DNA from: Lates calcarifer | Lineage: Eukaryota > Chordata > Actinopteri > Centropomidae | Assembly (NCBI RefSeq): GCF_001640805.2 | Contig: NC_066835.1 | Span: 21,892,182 to 21,956,181, forward strand | Reading direction: 5' to 3' | Length of the DNA stretch: 64,000 nucleotides | In this document: one piece after another, positions 1-12,344 of the stretch | How the letters are laid out: each line of letters starts with the position of its first letter | Position numbering within the stretch: position 1 is the first letter of the stretch | Made by a program: the position numbers and the translations under genes | Notes under the pieces: model-generated | Told to the model about the DNA's origin: nothing | Seen by the model: the letters and a program-made list of their open reading frames with translations, nothing else | The model's database searches: none

Positions 1-359
1 CTGAACAGTTTCTGGAGTTTCTGGGTGTCTGAGGTCCTGATATATCATGTGTGTTGACCTATATTGAGACTGTATATATGTGTGTGTATGCAGATGTAGA
101 TATGTGTGACAGGTTATCATCATCATGCTCATCATCCTGCTCACCGTGTCCTCGGCTGCAGAAATTAGACAGAGACAGTGATCCAGTGGAGGATGAACAG
201 AGATGACAGCCTCTACACTTTATGAATTTAGATGACAGGAAGAAGGAAGACGAGACTGAAATAAAGTCGACACTGGCCGCTTCATCACAGCCGCCATTCA
301 GTCGCATTCATGTTAGACTTACAAAGCTTTTGCAGACCTCTAAATGCACAGACTTTTCT

Positions 360-1015
360 TCACTGTTACAGATGCTGTTTGTAAGTTTTTGCTATCGCTA
401 CATAGCCAATGTCAGCATTAGCAGCTGTTCCCCAAAATCAACTGAAGAAGATGTTCACCGAGTTGAAAGAGTGATTTGGGGACAAAGTCTACAGTCCTTG
501 TTTGTTGTTAAGTTAAAAGTGCTATATAAGCATTTTTCCTAATGTTACATAGCCAACATTAGCATTAACAACAGTTTTGATACTAAAAGTTGCAAGTTCA
601 ACATCAAGCTTCATTCCTTTAATCGCCAAGAGCTGTCTCCAGCAGTGTTAACCAATGCTAACTCTTGTTTTGCTTCTATTTCTATAACTTCTTTGCCGCT
701 AATTGTGGTTTCTTGCACAGGGCAGGTGGTCGTGGTGATGCTAACAGTCACCTGCCAAGAGCTTCAGAACATTGTTGCATTTACTGTTCCGTTCATTAAC
801 TCGTTGACTAGAGGTTGAAGTACACTCTCAAGGCAGATTGAACTCACTATTGCCTCTTGAGGTATAAAGTGGTATTACAGGCCAAGACTAGCTGGTTAGC
901 ATGCTAACTACTACTTTGTCTTCAACAAAACTGTTTTCGTCACATTCTGTTCATAATATTAGTTCATTTTTAAATATTTTAAACTAAAATACTTGCACAC
1001 AGCACCTTTTAAAGT
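360..1015. mobile_element. Foldback MITE, family B (probably nested copies)
   Basis: Ends resemble TTAAAGGTGCTATATGTAAG followed by TTTGCTATCGCTACATAGCC and its reverse complement (GCACCTTTTAA near 1,014). A second left end appears at about 518, so one copy probably sits in another. Related copies at 6,785-7,157, 7,286-7,677 and 46,762-46,905. Confidence 0.55.
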
Positions 1016-1069
1016 ACCAATATGCAGGTTCTAGAAATCATCATCAAAGAGGTCAATAGAAATCGAGCT

Positions 1070-1660
1070 GGTCCTAGCCTGAGGCATGAAATCACATCAC
1101 TGATGCAGGAATCAGAAGCTTGTGAGTCAGCCATAGTGATGTCTTCCAGCAGGTAATGCCTACTTGAAGGAATAGTAGACCAGGAGAATGATTTCTTTAA
1201 GCTTTTAGCTGTTACTTTAGGGTTCTTCTTTACGTCATTGAGGATTCTGTGTTTTGCTTTTGGAGTGATCTTAGCTGGGCATCCTCTACAGAGCTAAATC
1301 GTCAGTTTGACTGTAGACTGATGAACATCTAAACTCTCTGAGATGAACCCTTTCCAGCTTTATGCAAATCAAACAGATGTTTTTTTGGGAGGCATGGTTC
1401 ATGTCAGCAGATGCTTCCTCTGAACAGCAAACTCAACATGTTTGTGTCAAAAGTCAAAGTAGCTCTAACCCACCACTCCAATCTGGTTTCATTGACTGGC
1501 TTTTGTAGATGTCCTTAGCCTCAGGGTTCACATACTCTCTCCAACCTAGACTGTGAATGTTTGGATGAGGTTATTAGTTAAAAATAGATTGTGTTTGTTG
1601 ATCATTACAACTTAAATAAAGATTTATACATACATGCACCTAGTTTTTTCGTGTCTGTAT
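1070..1660 (-). mobile_element. Tc1/mariner transposon relic
   Basis: Diverged reverse-strand 5' part of a common fish Tc1-like element. I recognise the transposase N-terminal helix region around 1,260-1,400 (GACTGTAGACTGATGAACAT) and the terminal part with GGTTCACATACT near 1,525 and CTGTGAATGTTTGGATG near 1,550. Many indels and stops; no frame survives. The rest of the transposase is missing. Confidence 0.65.
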
Positions 1661-2460
1661 GAGTCAGATTGATTATTGACAGTTCGTTTTCAATAAAAAC
1701 ACCAAATATGACTCATTCTCCAGGTATTTTGCAGTGCTGAGAAACTTCTTTCTTTTACAACTTCACAAGTTGTAAATTGGAAGTTTACCACTGCAGCTTG
1801 TAATGTTGTAAATTGACCATGTTGTCATGGTCACTGAATGAAGCAGCCGGGCGGTGATAAAGGTGTCAGTCTGTAGGTCTGACTGGTCGTTCCCAGTCGG
1901 TCACTGAGATAAAAGCGTTTCTATTTAAAGCTGCGGTGTAGAAGCAGCATATGCGGGAGGTTACCTGAGGACACCCAGCCGGGGCCGTTCACTCGCTCGT
2001 GTTCAGAGACGGGTTTTTTTTTTTTCCTAAGCAGAGAATCACAGTGTGTTTGTGCGCCCATGTGTGCCTCTCCGCCTGGATTCATGCATATGTGTTCACG
2101 TGGGTGGAGAGTGTGTGTGTGTTTAGGTTTTTACCGATGCACTGACCTGAAAGGCCGAGGTGGTGAGCGGATGGTTTTTAGACTCACGCACACACACAGG
2201 AGTGACGATATATGAAAGTCTCTTCATGACCAGGTGACTCACCAGCTGAGGAGTTTGTTTATTCATTTTGTTTGTTTTTATTTATTTTTTTCATCTTTTT
2301 GTAGGGAGGGTCATATAGCCTCGGTGAGAGCACACGTGCCGGCCGGGAGTGTGTTTGTTCGCTCAAACGTGAGAGCGCTGGAGTACATGAGCCGGTGTGT
2401 ACATTCAGCTGACTGCCTGGTATCCTGGGAAGACCCGTCACACAGGCCGGGTTTCCACCA
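1661..2460. other. Non-coding, nothing recognised
   Basis: Mixed-composition sequence with a T run near 2,013 and GT-rich patches. No gene, RNA gene or transposon end identified. Confidence 0.5.
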
Positions 2461-2463
2461 CAT

Positions 2464-2492
<29 letters not shown>
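2464..2492. repeat. (CA)n microsatellite
   Basis: About 14 uninterrupted CA units. Confidence 0.95.
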
Positions 2493-2494
<2 letters not shown>

Positions 2495-2831
2495 TGTGCT
2501 TTCGTCTGCGTTAGAGGAGATAAATAGATCAGCTCTGCAGCCTTGTGTGGGTCAGACTCTGTCTCCTGGTCATGTCTGCAGCACAGTTCGGATGTTTTAT
2601 TCTCGGAGTGAACTGCTAAAAGCTGCATGAAGTTGCAAGTTGTTGTTTTTGTTTATGAAATATTTCATAACACAAGAGAACATTATCAGTTTTGGGCAGA
2701 ATTGCTATAAATAGCCTGTTCCTGCACTGTAAAAAAAAAAACAGTATGAGTTTTTGTTTTTGTTGACGTGACAGCGCCCTCAAACAGCTGTAGACGTTAA
2801 TAATCAGTAAAGTTCTCTCCACAACAACGTC

Positions 2832-2985
2832 TTCCAGCTCCTCCAGGGGGGATCCTAAGGCGTTCCCAGGCTAGATGAAATATAATCTCGCTCCAGCGAG
2901 TCCTGGATCCACCCCGGGGTCTCCTCCTCGTTGGACGTGCCGGAAAGCCTCCAGTGGGAGGCGTCCAGGAGGCATAAGATCAGGC
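2832..2985 (-). mobile_element. LINE 3'-end fragment
   Basis: Minus-strand remnant of the abundant fish non-LTR retrotransposon 3' coding end: the stretch with GGATCCTAAGGCGTTCCCAG and CACCCCGGGGTCTCCTCC, then GGAGGCGTCCAGGAGGCAT. Truncated on both sides. Confidence 0.7.
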
Positions 2986-4429
2986 AGAGGAGCAAGTTAT
3001 TAGTCTTGTCCATTGAAAACAACAGAGGAATTTGGGTGATGTTATTGGAGGGCAACAAAGTCCATGTAGGGAGGAACCCTGTCTCTTAGAAATGATTTTT
3101 CTATAAAACCAAACTGCATTTACACAAACTGAAGCACAGACAGGACTCTGGATGTGAGCCTGGTCTCTGGTCTTTAGATGTCTATATTTAACCCTCAGCC
3201 AACTTAACTAAAATACTTTTTACAGTGTAGGGACATTATATTTATAGCACTTGTACCCTGATAAAGTTTTGTATGAATGAAACTAAGAGATTGACAAACC
3301 CCTCTGGTGCATCATCTTCTATATTTTCCTTTTCAACACAGTTTGTGTACATTAACTGTAAAAACAGTACGCTACAAGGATCTCTGCTTTAAGAACAAGG
3401 ATTTAAAACAGGGCCAGTTGTAATACTTTTTTATTACTGACTGTTATGTCAACATCCAGGTGCTTGTGACTGAAGTTTTACCTACAGAATATACACTGCA
3501 GATGTCTAACACAGTTATTTTTTGGCCCAAACACAGATCATGATCATGTATGTGTTCATGTTTTGTCCAAACACGGACATTTAAAAAAAAACACCCCGCT
3601 GTATGTGGTGGTGGGAGGGGCTTAAAGTTGTTAATCTGTGATTGTAAAAGACAAATAAAAGCAGCAGATTAAGCCTTTAATGCAGAGCTGCAATTAAACA
3701 TGTCCCATTTATAAATATAACCATGACAAATACAGAAGTGGCTAAATGAGCCAATAAAACTTTAATTATCTCTTGTCACCATGACAACAAGAGATAACGG
3801 AAAGAAAGTGGAATAACAAACTCGATTCAAATTGGGGAGATTCAGACTAATTGGAATGAGTTGGGGGACAAATAGAAGAAGTGGCATCTTGTTTTTCTGT
3901 TTTAAGGTGACCATTAGTGTTTTAAGACAGATATCAGATTATGATTCTGGTGTTTGGAGGATTCTGTAAACATGTAGCCGGAAAAACAGCTGTTGTTTCT
4001 GGGAGTTTGTTGATACGGGATGGGAACCTCAGCTCCAAAATCAGTTCCATAGAAACATCCCTGAATTAGCAAAGTCCATTTTATTGCTCATTATAAGATG
4101 ATTTAATGGTTGAACCAGTTAGTAAATGAATCAACTAGTTGATTGATGGATGTTGATTTTCTTTTCAAGCAAATGCCACAAATTTTGTGATTTCAGCTTC
4201 TCCAGTGTGAGGGTTTCCCGCCTTCCTTCTGATAGTAAACTGAAAATCTTTGGGTTTTGGTTGAATAAAACAAGAAACTGATGACTCTACCCTGGGCTCT
4301 GGGAGATTTTAATGAGCATCTTCCACTACCATTTGACGGTTATCTGTCCAGCAGCTTATTACGACTCGTCAGCTTAAGTCTGACGTTACGACTTTGCTGA
4401 GACTCTCTTGAAGAAAAACAATGTTTTAC
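2986..4429. other. Non-coding, nothing recognised
   Basis: AT-rich intergenic sequence. Only short chance frames. Confidence 0.5.
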
Positions 4430-4845
4430 GCTACTAGGTGCTAAGTTAGCCAGCTAACCTAGCTAACGCCAGCACCAGTTAGCACCCGCTGGTAAAATCA
4501 GGTACCTCTGATGTAAGATATAGGGTTTTGTAGGGTGTTTCTTGCTTTTTATATATAGTCTATGCTGTCCACATCTTCATGTTTCGGTTGTCAGTCTTTT
4601 TCTGTGCTCCCAGCTATGGCGAATAAAGCTGACCTTAGCTAGCTATCTTTTCCCAGCTAAGGTGAAAACTGAAATTTTGGGCAGCACAGAGAAGGACTGA
4701 CAACCGAAACACAAAGACATGGGCACATATCAAGAAACACCCTGTAAAACACATTATCATTAACAATATTAACCTTATATCAGTGGTATCCGCTTTTTCT
4801 AGTGGATGCTAATGTTAGCTAGGTACGCTAGGTAAGCTTTCTTCA
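4430..4845. mobile_element. Foldback element (~0.4 kb)
   Basis: Imperfect palindrome. GGGTGTTTCTTG (4,537) and GTTTCGGTTGTCAGTC (4,582) on the left match the reverse complement at 4,730 and 4,700. The outer ends share GTTAGC-CAGCTAACCTAGC type sequence (4,445 and 4,812). Probable non-autonomous DNA transposon. Confidence 0.5.
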
Positions 4846-6784
4846 TTCATCTTCTTCCGCTTTTCTCTCTCCTCAAAAGGAAAGTGGAAGAATGACACTG
4901 AAAAGTTTTTAGGACTCGGATCTGTTCAAACAACATGGGACAGAGCACGAGAGACTCCGCAAAGTTAGACCCAAAAATAATATTTTCGTCAGTCGTGACG
5001 TCACGACTTAATGAGTACATTTTATTATTAGCTGACCCCCAGCCTTAACAGCATTTTTGTTACTGTCACCTTGATGATGAAAGTCTGTGCACCTGTACTT
5101 GGTTCGTATCCAAAGGCAGAAGGAAGCGACCTCGGCAGTCGTTTAGGTTGAAGGACAATTCGGCAGATTGTTTGACAGTGAAAATGGTCATTAGCTGCCC
5201 TAAAGCGTTCTTCTTATCTGATAACTTTGACAGCGACGGAATGGCTGACAGAATCACATCATGAATCATGCGTCATAACCACTCGTCTGAGCCCTGCACA
5301 CAGCTTTTTTTGCAGTGTTACATGTAAGAAATTGGTGTTTTTTCCCAGATGTTTCTCCACCGCAGAGATGTTGTGTTGTCTTGTGAATTACTGCCGTCAC
5401 GCATCCGCCCAGATTTAAGATTTAAACACTTTGAACGTGCAGTGATTTGATCAGGAAGGCTGTCAGTGTTGAACGCAGCCTGTCAGGGGTCTTCTGAGGA
5501 CACGACGGTCGAGCCAACCAATCTGTCAGAGCTGAGGCATCCGAGACAGGCGGCCATTAGTTCATTTAGAGGAGGGGGGGTGGGGGGCGGGGCTTTGGGC
5601 AGGCAGGCCGGATTGACACAGCAAATGTTCTCATGTTAAAGGGATTATCACAGAACAGAGGAGGGGAAGCACCACGTTCCGACATTTCATCTACTGACAA
5701 AGCAGCCTGCAGGGACTATATTTCACTGCGGCGGGACACGAACGAAGAGTAGAGTTTAAAAAGAGATTTAAAAACATGTATCCACAGAGGTCACGGCACA
5801 TAAAAATTGAGCATGTAAACTTAAAAAAAAAAAAAAAGTCCAGGGAGGAGAAAACACAAAAGCTGCAGTGACGTGTCCGTGAGCCGATAGCGGTGAATTA
5901 TTTATTCTCATGTTGGAGGGATTATCAGCAAACGGTGGAGGAGGAGGAGAGCCGGAGCACTCTGACAGTTAATAGAAGGCAGGAGGGTCGTATTGTGGAG
6001 GGACGAGGGAAAGAAACTCGTCGTTTGTGCCGTTTTCCCCTTATTTTCCAATTGAATAGATATAATGAGAGGTGTGATGACTGTTAGCAGGTTGCCAGCC
6101 TGCCTGTTAGCGTGAATAATGACATCTCCCATTTATCTGAGAGATATCTACTGTTTGAAGAAAAAAGACTGACAGCATAAAATTAAGAATAAATAGTTTT
6201 TTTTAAAGGACAGCAGCCAACTGGAGGCCTCAGTTGACAAGGGAGTGATGTTGTTCCAAAATGCAGCCAAGTGGTTTGGAAAAAGCTCACAAATTAAGTT
6301 AAAATTGACATAATAAAACACATAGCAGAACCTCTTCATGCATCATCAGTCATGCAGTCCCAGACATGCAATACGACTTGATGTATCACATATACAGGCG
6401 GCAGTGGAGGGAGATTTCATTACACTGTGAAGTCAACAGGTCACGGTCAACAACAGTACAGGCAGTGTATGCAACACGAGTCATCTATAGCCTGAATCTA
6501 ATGTGGTCCTGCAGAGTTTGTCTGTGGTGCTTGATGAGGAGTTTATGAGGACTTCTACTTAAAACTTCTCATTGTATCTCTTCACTCTCACTGATGACCT
6601 TTTCACACTTGCTTAAAGAACAGGTTCACAGTTTTTCAAGTCAGTAAAAACAGACATAAGGTGCTCATATGAACACTGAAACAGGTTTTCTTGCTGTGAT
6701 AATTCCTCCTCTTTGTACTGTCTAGTAAAAGATTGATTCTTAGTGCAATTGCAGTGTAAATGATGTGGGGGAGTGGATATCTTC
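4846..6784. other. Non-coding with a G-rich patch
   Basis: No gene seen. A G-rich patch at about 5,571-5,600 (GGAGGGGGGGTGGGGGGCGG) could form a G-quadruplex or GC box; an A run lies near 5,825. Confidence 0.5.
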
Positions 6785-7157
6785 CAAAATGAAAGGGGCT
6801 ATTTATGTTTTCTCTTCAGCTGAATGTGGTTTCTTGCTGAATGGTCATTCGCCAAGACCTTCAGCCATTGTTGCATTTACAATACAAGAAGCTAGAATAC
6901 AATCTCTGAGCAGAGCTACATTGAGTCGATATCAGAGAGTTAGCTAGCTGGTTTATTATGCTAACTTCAGTAGAAGAAAAGAAGTGATAGAACTACAAGC
7001 AAAACTTTGCTGTTGGTTGGAGACAACTCTTGCCAAGTAAAGGGATGAAGTTTAATGCAAAACTTGCAACATTTCTCCTAGACTGGTAAGTAAACAGCTG
7101 CTAATGCTAATGTTGGCTATGTAGTGATAAAAAAACATACATTTAGCATCTTTAAAG
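6785..7157. mobile_element. MITE family B copy
   Basis: Shares the interior (GAATGTGGTTTCTTGCTG; TAGCTGGTT..ATGCTAAC; AGACAACTCTTGCCAAGTAAA) and the right end (GCTATGTAGTGATA..GCATCTTTAAAG) with the copies at 360-1,015 and 7,286-7,677. Confidence 0.55.
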
Positions 7158-7285
7158 TCTTTTGACAGAAATTCCCTCTTTGTTTTCACAGACATTGTGG
7201 AGGAAAGAGGGATTTTCATTCAAAGAAAACTTATTTTGAAAGTTACTCACTTGATATTTCTAACACAGACTGGCAAAGCCTCATA

Positions 7286-7677
7286 TTAAAGGTGCTATAT
7301 GTAAGGTTTTGCTATTGCTACATAGCCAACATTAGCATTAACAGCTGTGTACTTACCAAGAGCTTCGTTGCATTTACAAAACAGGACGGTTGAATATGTC
7401 CTCTGGGTGGCGCTACTTCTTCAGGACAGTCTTGGCACTACAGTGAGTCACTATTGCAAAGTGGTATAACGAGACAGGACAGGCTGGGGACAGCTGGGCA
7501 GCACGCTAACTTAAGTAGAAGAACTGATAGAAATAGAATTACACAGCTGGAGACAGCTCTTGGCAAGTAAAAGAATGAGTTATGATGTTGAATTCACAAC
7601 ATTTAGCACCAAAACGTCTGTTTTGATGCTAACGTTGACTATGTAGCGATAGCAAAAACTTGCACATAGCACTTGAA
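7286..7677. mobile_element. MITE family B copy (best preserved)
   Basis: Begins TTAAAGGTGCTATATGTAAG and ends with its complement (CTTGCACATAGCACTT), with inner inverted parts TTTGCTATTGCTACATAGCC and GGTTATGTAGCG-type sequence. About 390 bp. Confidence 0.6.
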
Positions 7678-7734
7678 ACTTCGCACCAAAAAAGGACTGT
7701 ACAGTTTCCCCCAATAACCTATATTGAAAATACA

Positions 7735-8120
7735 TTAAAGGATAATTCCAGCATATTTCAACCTGGTGTATTTCCCATAAATGGCAATTGCGGTGCTATG
7801 GGTGGGCGTGCTAACTGACATACTTGTGTTTATTGCTGGTGGCTCACATAGATGTTTGGTTAAAACCAGCTTTGGTCTTTTCTTCAGTCGATAATTTCTT
7901 GTTGTTACATCTGCTAGAATTACTATCATCAACAGGTCTCTGCAGTAAAGGTTTCCCTCCTCAGTCGCTTGTGGAGAGCAGTGACTGGTTTCCTGAGATA
8001 CGTTGTTTTTCAGGTCAGTCCTTATCGCCTTTCCGCCTGTTTGATTCAGCTCCTCGTCTGTTTACTCCAGTTCGGATGAATGCGGTCGACCATCAAAGTG
8101 AAACGACTCGTCCTCATTAA
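7735..8120. mobile_element. Probable MITE beginning AAAGGATAATTCCAGC
   Basis: The start TTAAAGGATAATTCCAGCAT with TTTCAACCTGGTGTATTTCC is typical of a widespread hAT-like vertebrate MITE end. The right end was not located, so the extent is a guess. Confidence 0.35.
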
Positions 8121-8407
8121 TAGTACACGGTGTAATCCACCGTTGCATTCAGCTTTTTGAGTTTCCTGAGAAGACAGTGTAACAGCAGTGACAGTCGGCC
8201 TCACACATGTAAACAAACCGGAGTGTGTGGATGAATATGCAGGGTGATTAGTCTGTGTTTACTTTCAGTCAGACTCGGAGACATGTGTTGGAAATGATTC
8301 ATGTAAAAATCAGGTTTTCTAAGAAAGCTGTAGGAGGCTCACGCTGGTCGTCCTGATGTACGGCGTTTTGGAGGAGTTTCCTGAATCTCAACAGTGGAGG
8401 TCTCTTA

Positions 8408-8602
8408 GGGAGTTTTCACATATCCTTTTTAAACAAACCAAACTCAATCAGTTCTCGCTCTGGTCCACCTCAGCAGTAGTTCTAGAGTTCTCAGACCTTT
8501 ACTGCTTTGGATTAGTAGCTTTCACTTTTATCTTGTTCCAGGTTAAAGCTACCCATAATCCAAAGCATTAGAGTGTTCACTTTGAAGTGTGAAAATACCC
8601 TT
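8408..8602. mobile_element. Small foldback MITE (~195 bp)
   Basis: Left end TTAGGGAGTTTTCACAT faces right end GTGTGAAAATACCCTTAA. Inner parts TTTACTGCTTTGGATTA and TAATCCAAAGCATTAGAG form a further stem. Confidence 0.5.
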
Positions 8603-10371
8603 AATGTCCAGTGTGAACAGGAGGAATGATCACAGCAAACAAATCCAGTTTCAGTGGTTGTAAGACAGTCTTGAAAATGTCCTTAAAGGATCAAGATTTC
8701 AGTTTTTCTGGTAGCTTGGGGGGCAGGACAGTAACATCAGTTGGTCATGGTCCACAATCCTTATGATTCCTTAGAGAAATAAAACTCTTAAATCACCAAT
8801 CTACAAAAAAAAACATGTCAAAAGTCAACCACTGCCAGTAACCACCTTTATCTTGCTTTCTACTGTTTGTTTAGGATGAAATCTTAACACCAAAGAATCA
8901 GTCATAATATGGGTAAATCTCCAATCAACTGTGGTTCCTGTGGAACCTTGGTTCTATCCCATGAGCAAGTGCATGGTTCCACCAGTTTTGGGTTGAACCA
9001 CTGAAATTAAAGATGTGTCAATAACAGATTGATTACCTGCAGATATTTGTAGGCAGACCTCTGCACAAGCTGCCTTCACCATCCTTTCTTTCCAGCCTGT
9101 AGAATATGACCCACTCTGGGAACCGACTTTTCAGGTCCTGAACCAATGCTCAGAATGGCTCAAATTTAGAGAAGCGCAATGGGTTATGAAGGAATTCCTA
9201 CTCACCAGAGAATGGACGTTTCTTCTAGCCTCATTGTCAGGACAACCTTTTTAGCTCAGTTAATAATAAGATCTTTAGTCTGGAGACACGACGTTAGAAG
9301 CATGAAAGCACTAAACAGACATCACTTTAATCCACACCGGCCTCATTCGACGAAGAAATATCAGAAATATCAACAAAACTTGTCTGTTCAATGGACAAAT
9401 GGGTTTTGTGAGAAGTTTTCAGGAAGATAATGGCTGATATTTTCATTTATTCTTTCTTCCCCGTTTACTGAAGTGTTACAGTATTATGCTCACGTGACAC
9501 TTGTTTTTAACCCATAGAAATGTAGATTTGTGTAATTTGAGTGGCTGGATTTCAGAAAATAGTTTGGTGCTGCAGAACAACTGTGTGTTTATTACAAGAT
9601 AGATTAGTTTTTGTTGCCGACAGTGAGTCCTGAGCTTTAAAAATGTATGATTTTCCTGCAATGAACTAGATTTTACACCTAGTTTTTGTGGTGTTACATC
9701 AGATAATATAATATTTTTCATTCATTTTATATCAATAATGGTAGATTATTGTGAATATTAGAAGATATAACAGCAGTATCACAGAGTGAAGCCTCCAAAA
9801 TGCCCATATGGTTGAATCAACACCTTTCTAAAACAGCTTCAACACAAAAATGACCTTTTATGACCTTTGTAAAGAGGGAGGATTTATTGCACTTCATCTT
9901 TTTTTTAGGTTTTCTATATAAACATTTTCCTACCGAGTTCTCAAGAGACCTTGCTGTGTTTGTGGCACTAAATAAGAACTTTATAGAGACTTCTTGTGTT
10001 TAAATTTACTTTTTATTTTCTTTTACACCCTATTAACATTCCTATGGGAATAACATGCCTGTATTTTCTATGTTTTTGGTGCTGTATACACCTGTAAGGA
10101 CCTATAGCGTGCCAGCTCGCAGCAACCTCTTCGTTTCCTGTCTATAATGCTCCTATAATATCGACCTGACAGTTGCAGATTCTAAGTCCACCTCTCTTTT
10201 CTTCATAATGGAAATGAATGAACGCCTGAATGACTGAACAGCTGCTTATAAAAAGCTATGCGTTGGTGCTGCAGTTAGGTTTGCGTGCAGCCAGTCATCC
10301 AGTCGGCCGGCGTTTGGATATGTAGGCCGACGCAGTGAGCAGGCAGGGACCGCGGGCACAAGCTGCAGATG
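8603..10371. other. Non-coding, nothing recognised
   Basis: AT-rich; short frames only. No repeat partners noticed inside the window. Confidence 0.5.
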
Positions 10372-10620
10372 CATGGGGAGGGAGGGGAGGGAGGTAGAGG
10401 GGGTGAGGGAGGGGTGTGAGGAGGGATATAGGAAGAGGGAGAGAGCGTGAGAGAAGAGAGAGAGGGGAGGGTATAGGAAGAAAAAGAAAGGGGAGGGATG
10501 GGGTGAAGAGAGGAGAGCTGTCCTCAGAATGACCCACACCAGCACCAGACAGCCTCAGCCTCCTCCTCCCTCCTCCCTCCTCCCCCACTTCTCCCCCTTT
10601 CTCTCTCCCTCTATATCTCC
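10372..10620. repeat. Purine tract followed by pyrimidine tract
   Basis: Plus strand 10,372-10,518 is nearly all G/A (GGGAGGGAGG and GAGAGAG blocks), and 10,556-10,620 nearly all C/T (CCTCCTCCCTCC blocks). They can pair with each other or form triplex structures. All frames through it are low-complexity artefacts. Confidence 0.85.
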
Positions 10621-11007
10621 CCATGCTCGCTCGCTCTTTGCTGCGTAATCGGCTGAAAAAAAGAGAAAGAAAAAAAAACGAGAAAAGCACAGCCGGGACG
10701 TCTGCACTCTTAAAAATCCTCTCATGAAAAGGTTCAGTGAGGAACCCACAGAGTTCAGTCCCCTAAAATCAGAGAAGGGTTATTATTAATATTAGATTAG
10801 TCCAGAAAAGTAGAAGTTTTCTTTATTATTGTTGTTTTTATTTGACTTATTCTGAAACCTGAGCAGGAATTTCAGCAGCTGTTATTTTCATATTCCCCCA
10901 TCATGTTTAAACAGCGGGTTACAGATGTTAATAGCTGTTAACCAAACCAGACTCTGTATATTTAGATATTAAATATGAAATGCCTTGATAGCTTTAAGTC
11001 CTTAAGA

Positions 11008-11332
11008 CATGATACACATATTTTTACATGCAGAAAAGCCCATACTTCCCAAGGATGTCATTTTCTCTGATGTCCTTTGAGAATAAATGCTCATAAATCA
11101 GCTTAGAAATCTCAAGAAATAAGACGCTCTTTTTAACTGCAGAACTTGCTTGAGAATTATCATATTTGAAAGTTTTCTTCTGCCTCAAAATAATCCAGTG
11201 ATAGCTGTATGTATATTTATGGACACACTGCAAACAGGAGCTGCCAAAAACTAATTCGGCTGACTTTTTACGTCTGTGTGCCAAAATATGCAGCGCAGAT
11301 TTCTCGATTTGTCTGAGGAGGAGCCTTGAGTG
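11008..11332. repeat. Tandem duplication, copy 1
   Basis: Matches 11,560-11,855 over its length. Shared runs: GATACACATATTTTTA, GATGTCCTTTGAGAATAAAT, AACTGCAGAACTTGCTTGAG, GTGATAGCTGTATGTAT, GCACTGCAAACAGGAGCTGC-like and GCAGCGCAGATTTC. A 154-codon minus-strand frame over copy 1 is not conserved in copy 2. Confidence 0.8.
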
Positions 11333-11559
11333 GCAGACATTGCATGGTGAATAAATGGTGATGCGTTCACTTACTCTTAAATGTACTGAAGTGCATTTCA
11401 ATGATAAGACTGTGAAAGGCTGGTAACAAATCTCAGGAATAAACTGAATCAAATGAATCAAATTAGCAAAACGATTCCTTATTTGCATCTCCTTTAAAAC
11501 GGTTAGCTCTCGGCCTCTTACCAGAGTCGTAACTCAGTCAAATCTGAACACACAGACGT

Positions 11560-11855
11560 GATACACATATTTTTAGATGCAGCAGAACCCACGCTTCTTA
11601 AGAATATCAGCATTTCTGATGTCCTTTGAGAATAAATGTTCAAGATTCTGCTTAGATATCACAGAAAAAAGACGCTCCTTATAACTGCAGAACTTGCTTG
11701 AGAATGATCAAGTTTTCTTCAGAACATAAGTAGTCTAGTGATAGCTGTATGTATGGACGCACTGCAAACAGGAGCTGCTAAAAGCTAATTCGGCTAACTT
11801 TTAATGTGTGCCAAAATGTGCAGCGCAGATTTCCTGATTTTTGTCTGAGCAGCAA
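11560..11855. repeat. Tandem duplication, copy 2
   Basis: Second copy of 11,008-11,332, about 550 bp downstream, with several small deletions and about 15-20% differences by eye. The 230 bp between the copies (11,333-11,559) have no partner. Confidence 0.8.
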
Positions 11856-12119
11856 CCGAGAGGATCAGGGTTTTAAATGCTTATAATAAACAAGTCCAAA
11901 GGTCCTGTAATGATCTCTGTAAGAAATAGAGTTCTTTATTGAACCATTTTAGGGCAGAGAGGATCAATAAATAATCAATAAATAACAAAGGACCTTAAAA
12001 GGTTGAATAGAGAGCCTGTTGTTTCAAGAGTGTGCTATCAAGATGGAGAGTGTGTGTTTTTTGGAGTGTGTGAAGGTTTAAAGACGAGATTTAGTTCTCA
12101 GTGGCCGGCCATATAGACT

Positions 12120-12122
<3 letters not shown>

Positions 12123-12154
<32 letters not shown>

Positions 12155-12202
12155 ACAGACACACAAACACACACACACACACATACACACACACACACAC
12201 TT
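12123..12202. repeat. Interrupted (AC)n microsatellite
   Basis: Three AC runs separated by TGACAG, AA and AT interruptions. Confidence 0.95.
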
Positions 12203-12344
12203 GTACACATGTGTGCGTGAGTGTTGTCAGTGTGTGTTGGTAGAAGTAGGTCAGTAGTGAAAGGGTTCTCGGTTATCCTCACATGGCCTCTGTTCGGCCC
12301 GTCACACCACTCGTGTCGACTCTAATTTTCTCTTCCTCATCCCT

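Noticed and set aside
1..330. 82-codon minus-strand frame at the window start
   Set aside because: No homology recognised, Ser-rich and overlapped by an equally long plus-strand frame.
10295..10690. 131-codon minus-strand frame rich in Ser, Leu and Pro
   Set aside because: Product of the purine/pyrimidine tracts; open in two frames at once.
11024..11488. 154-codon minus-strand frame
   Set aside because: Overlaps copy 1 of the tandem duplication and is not kept in copy 2; no domain recognised.
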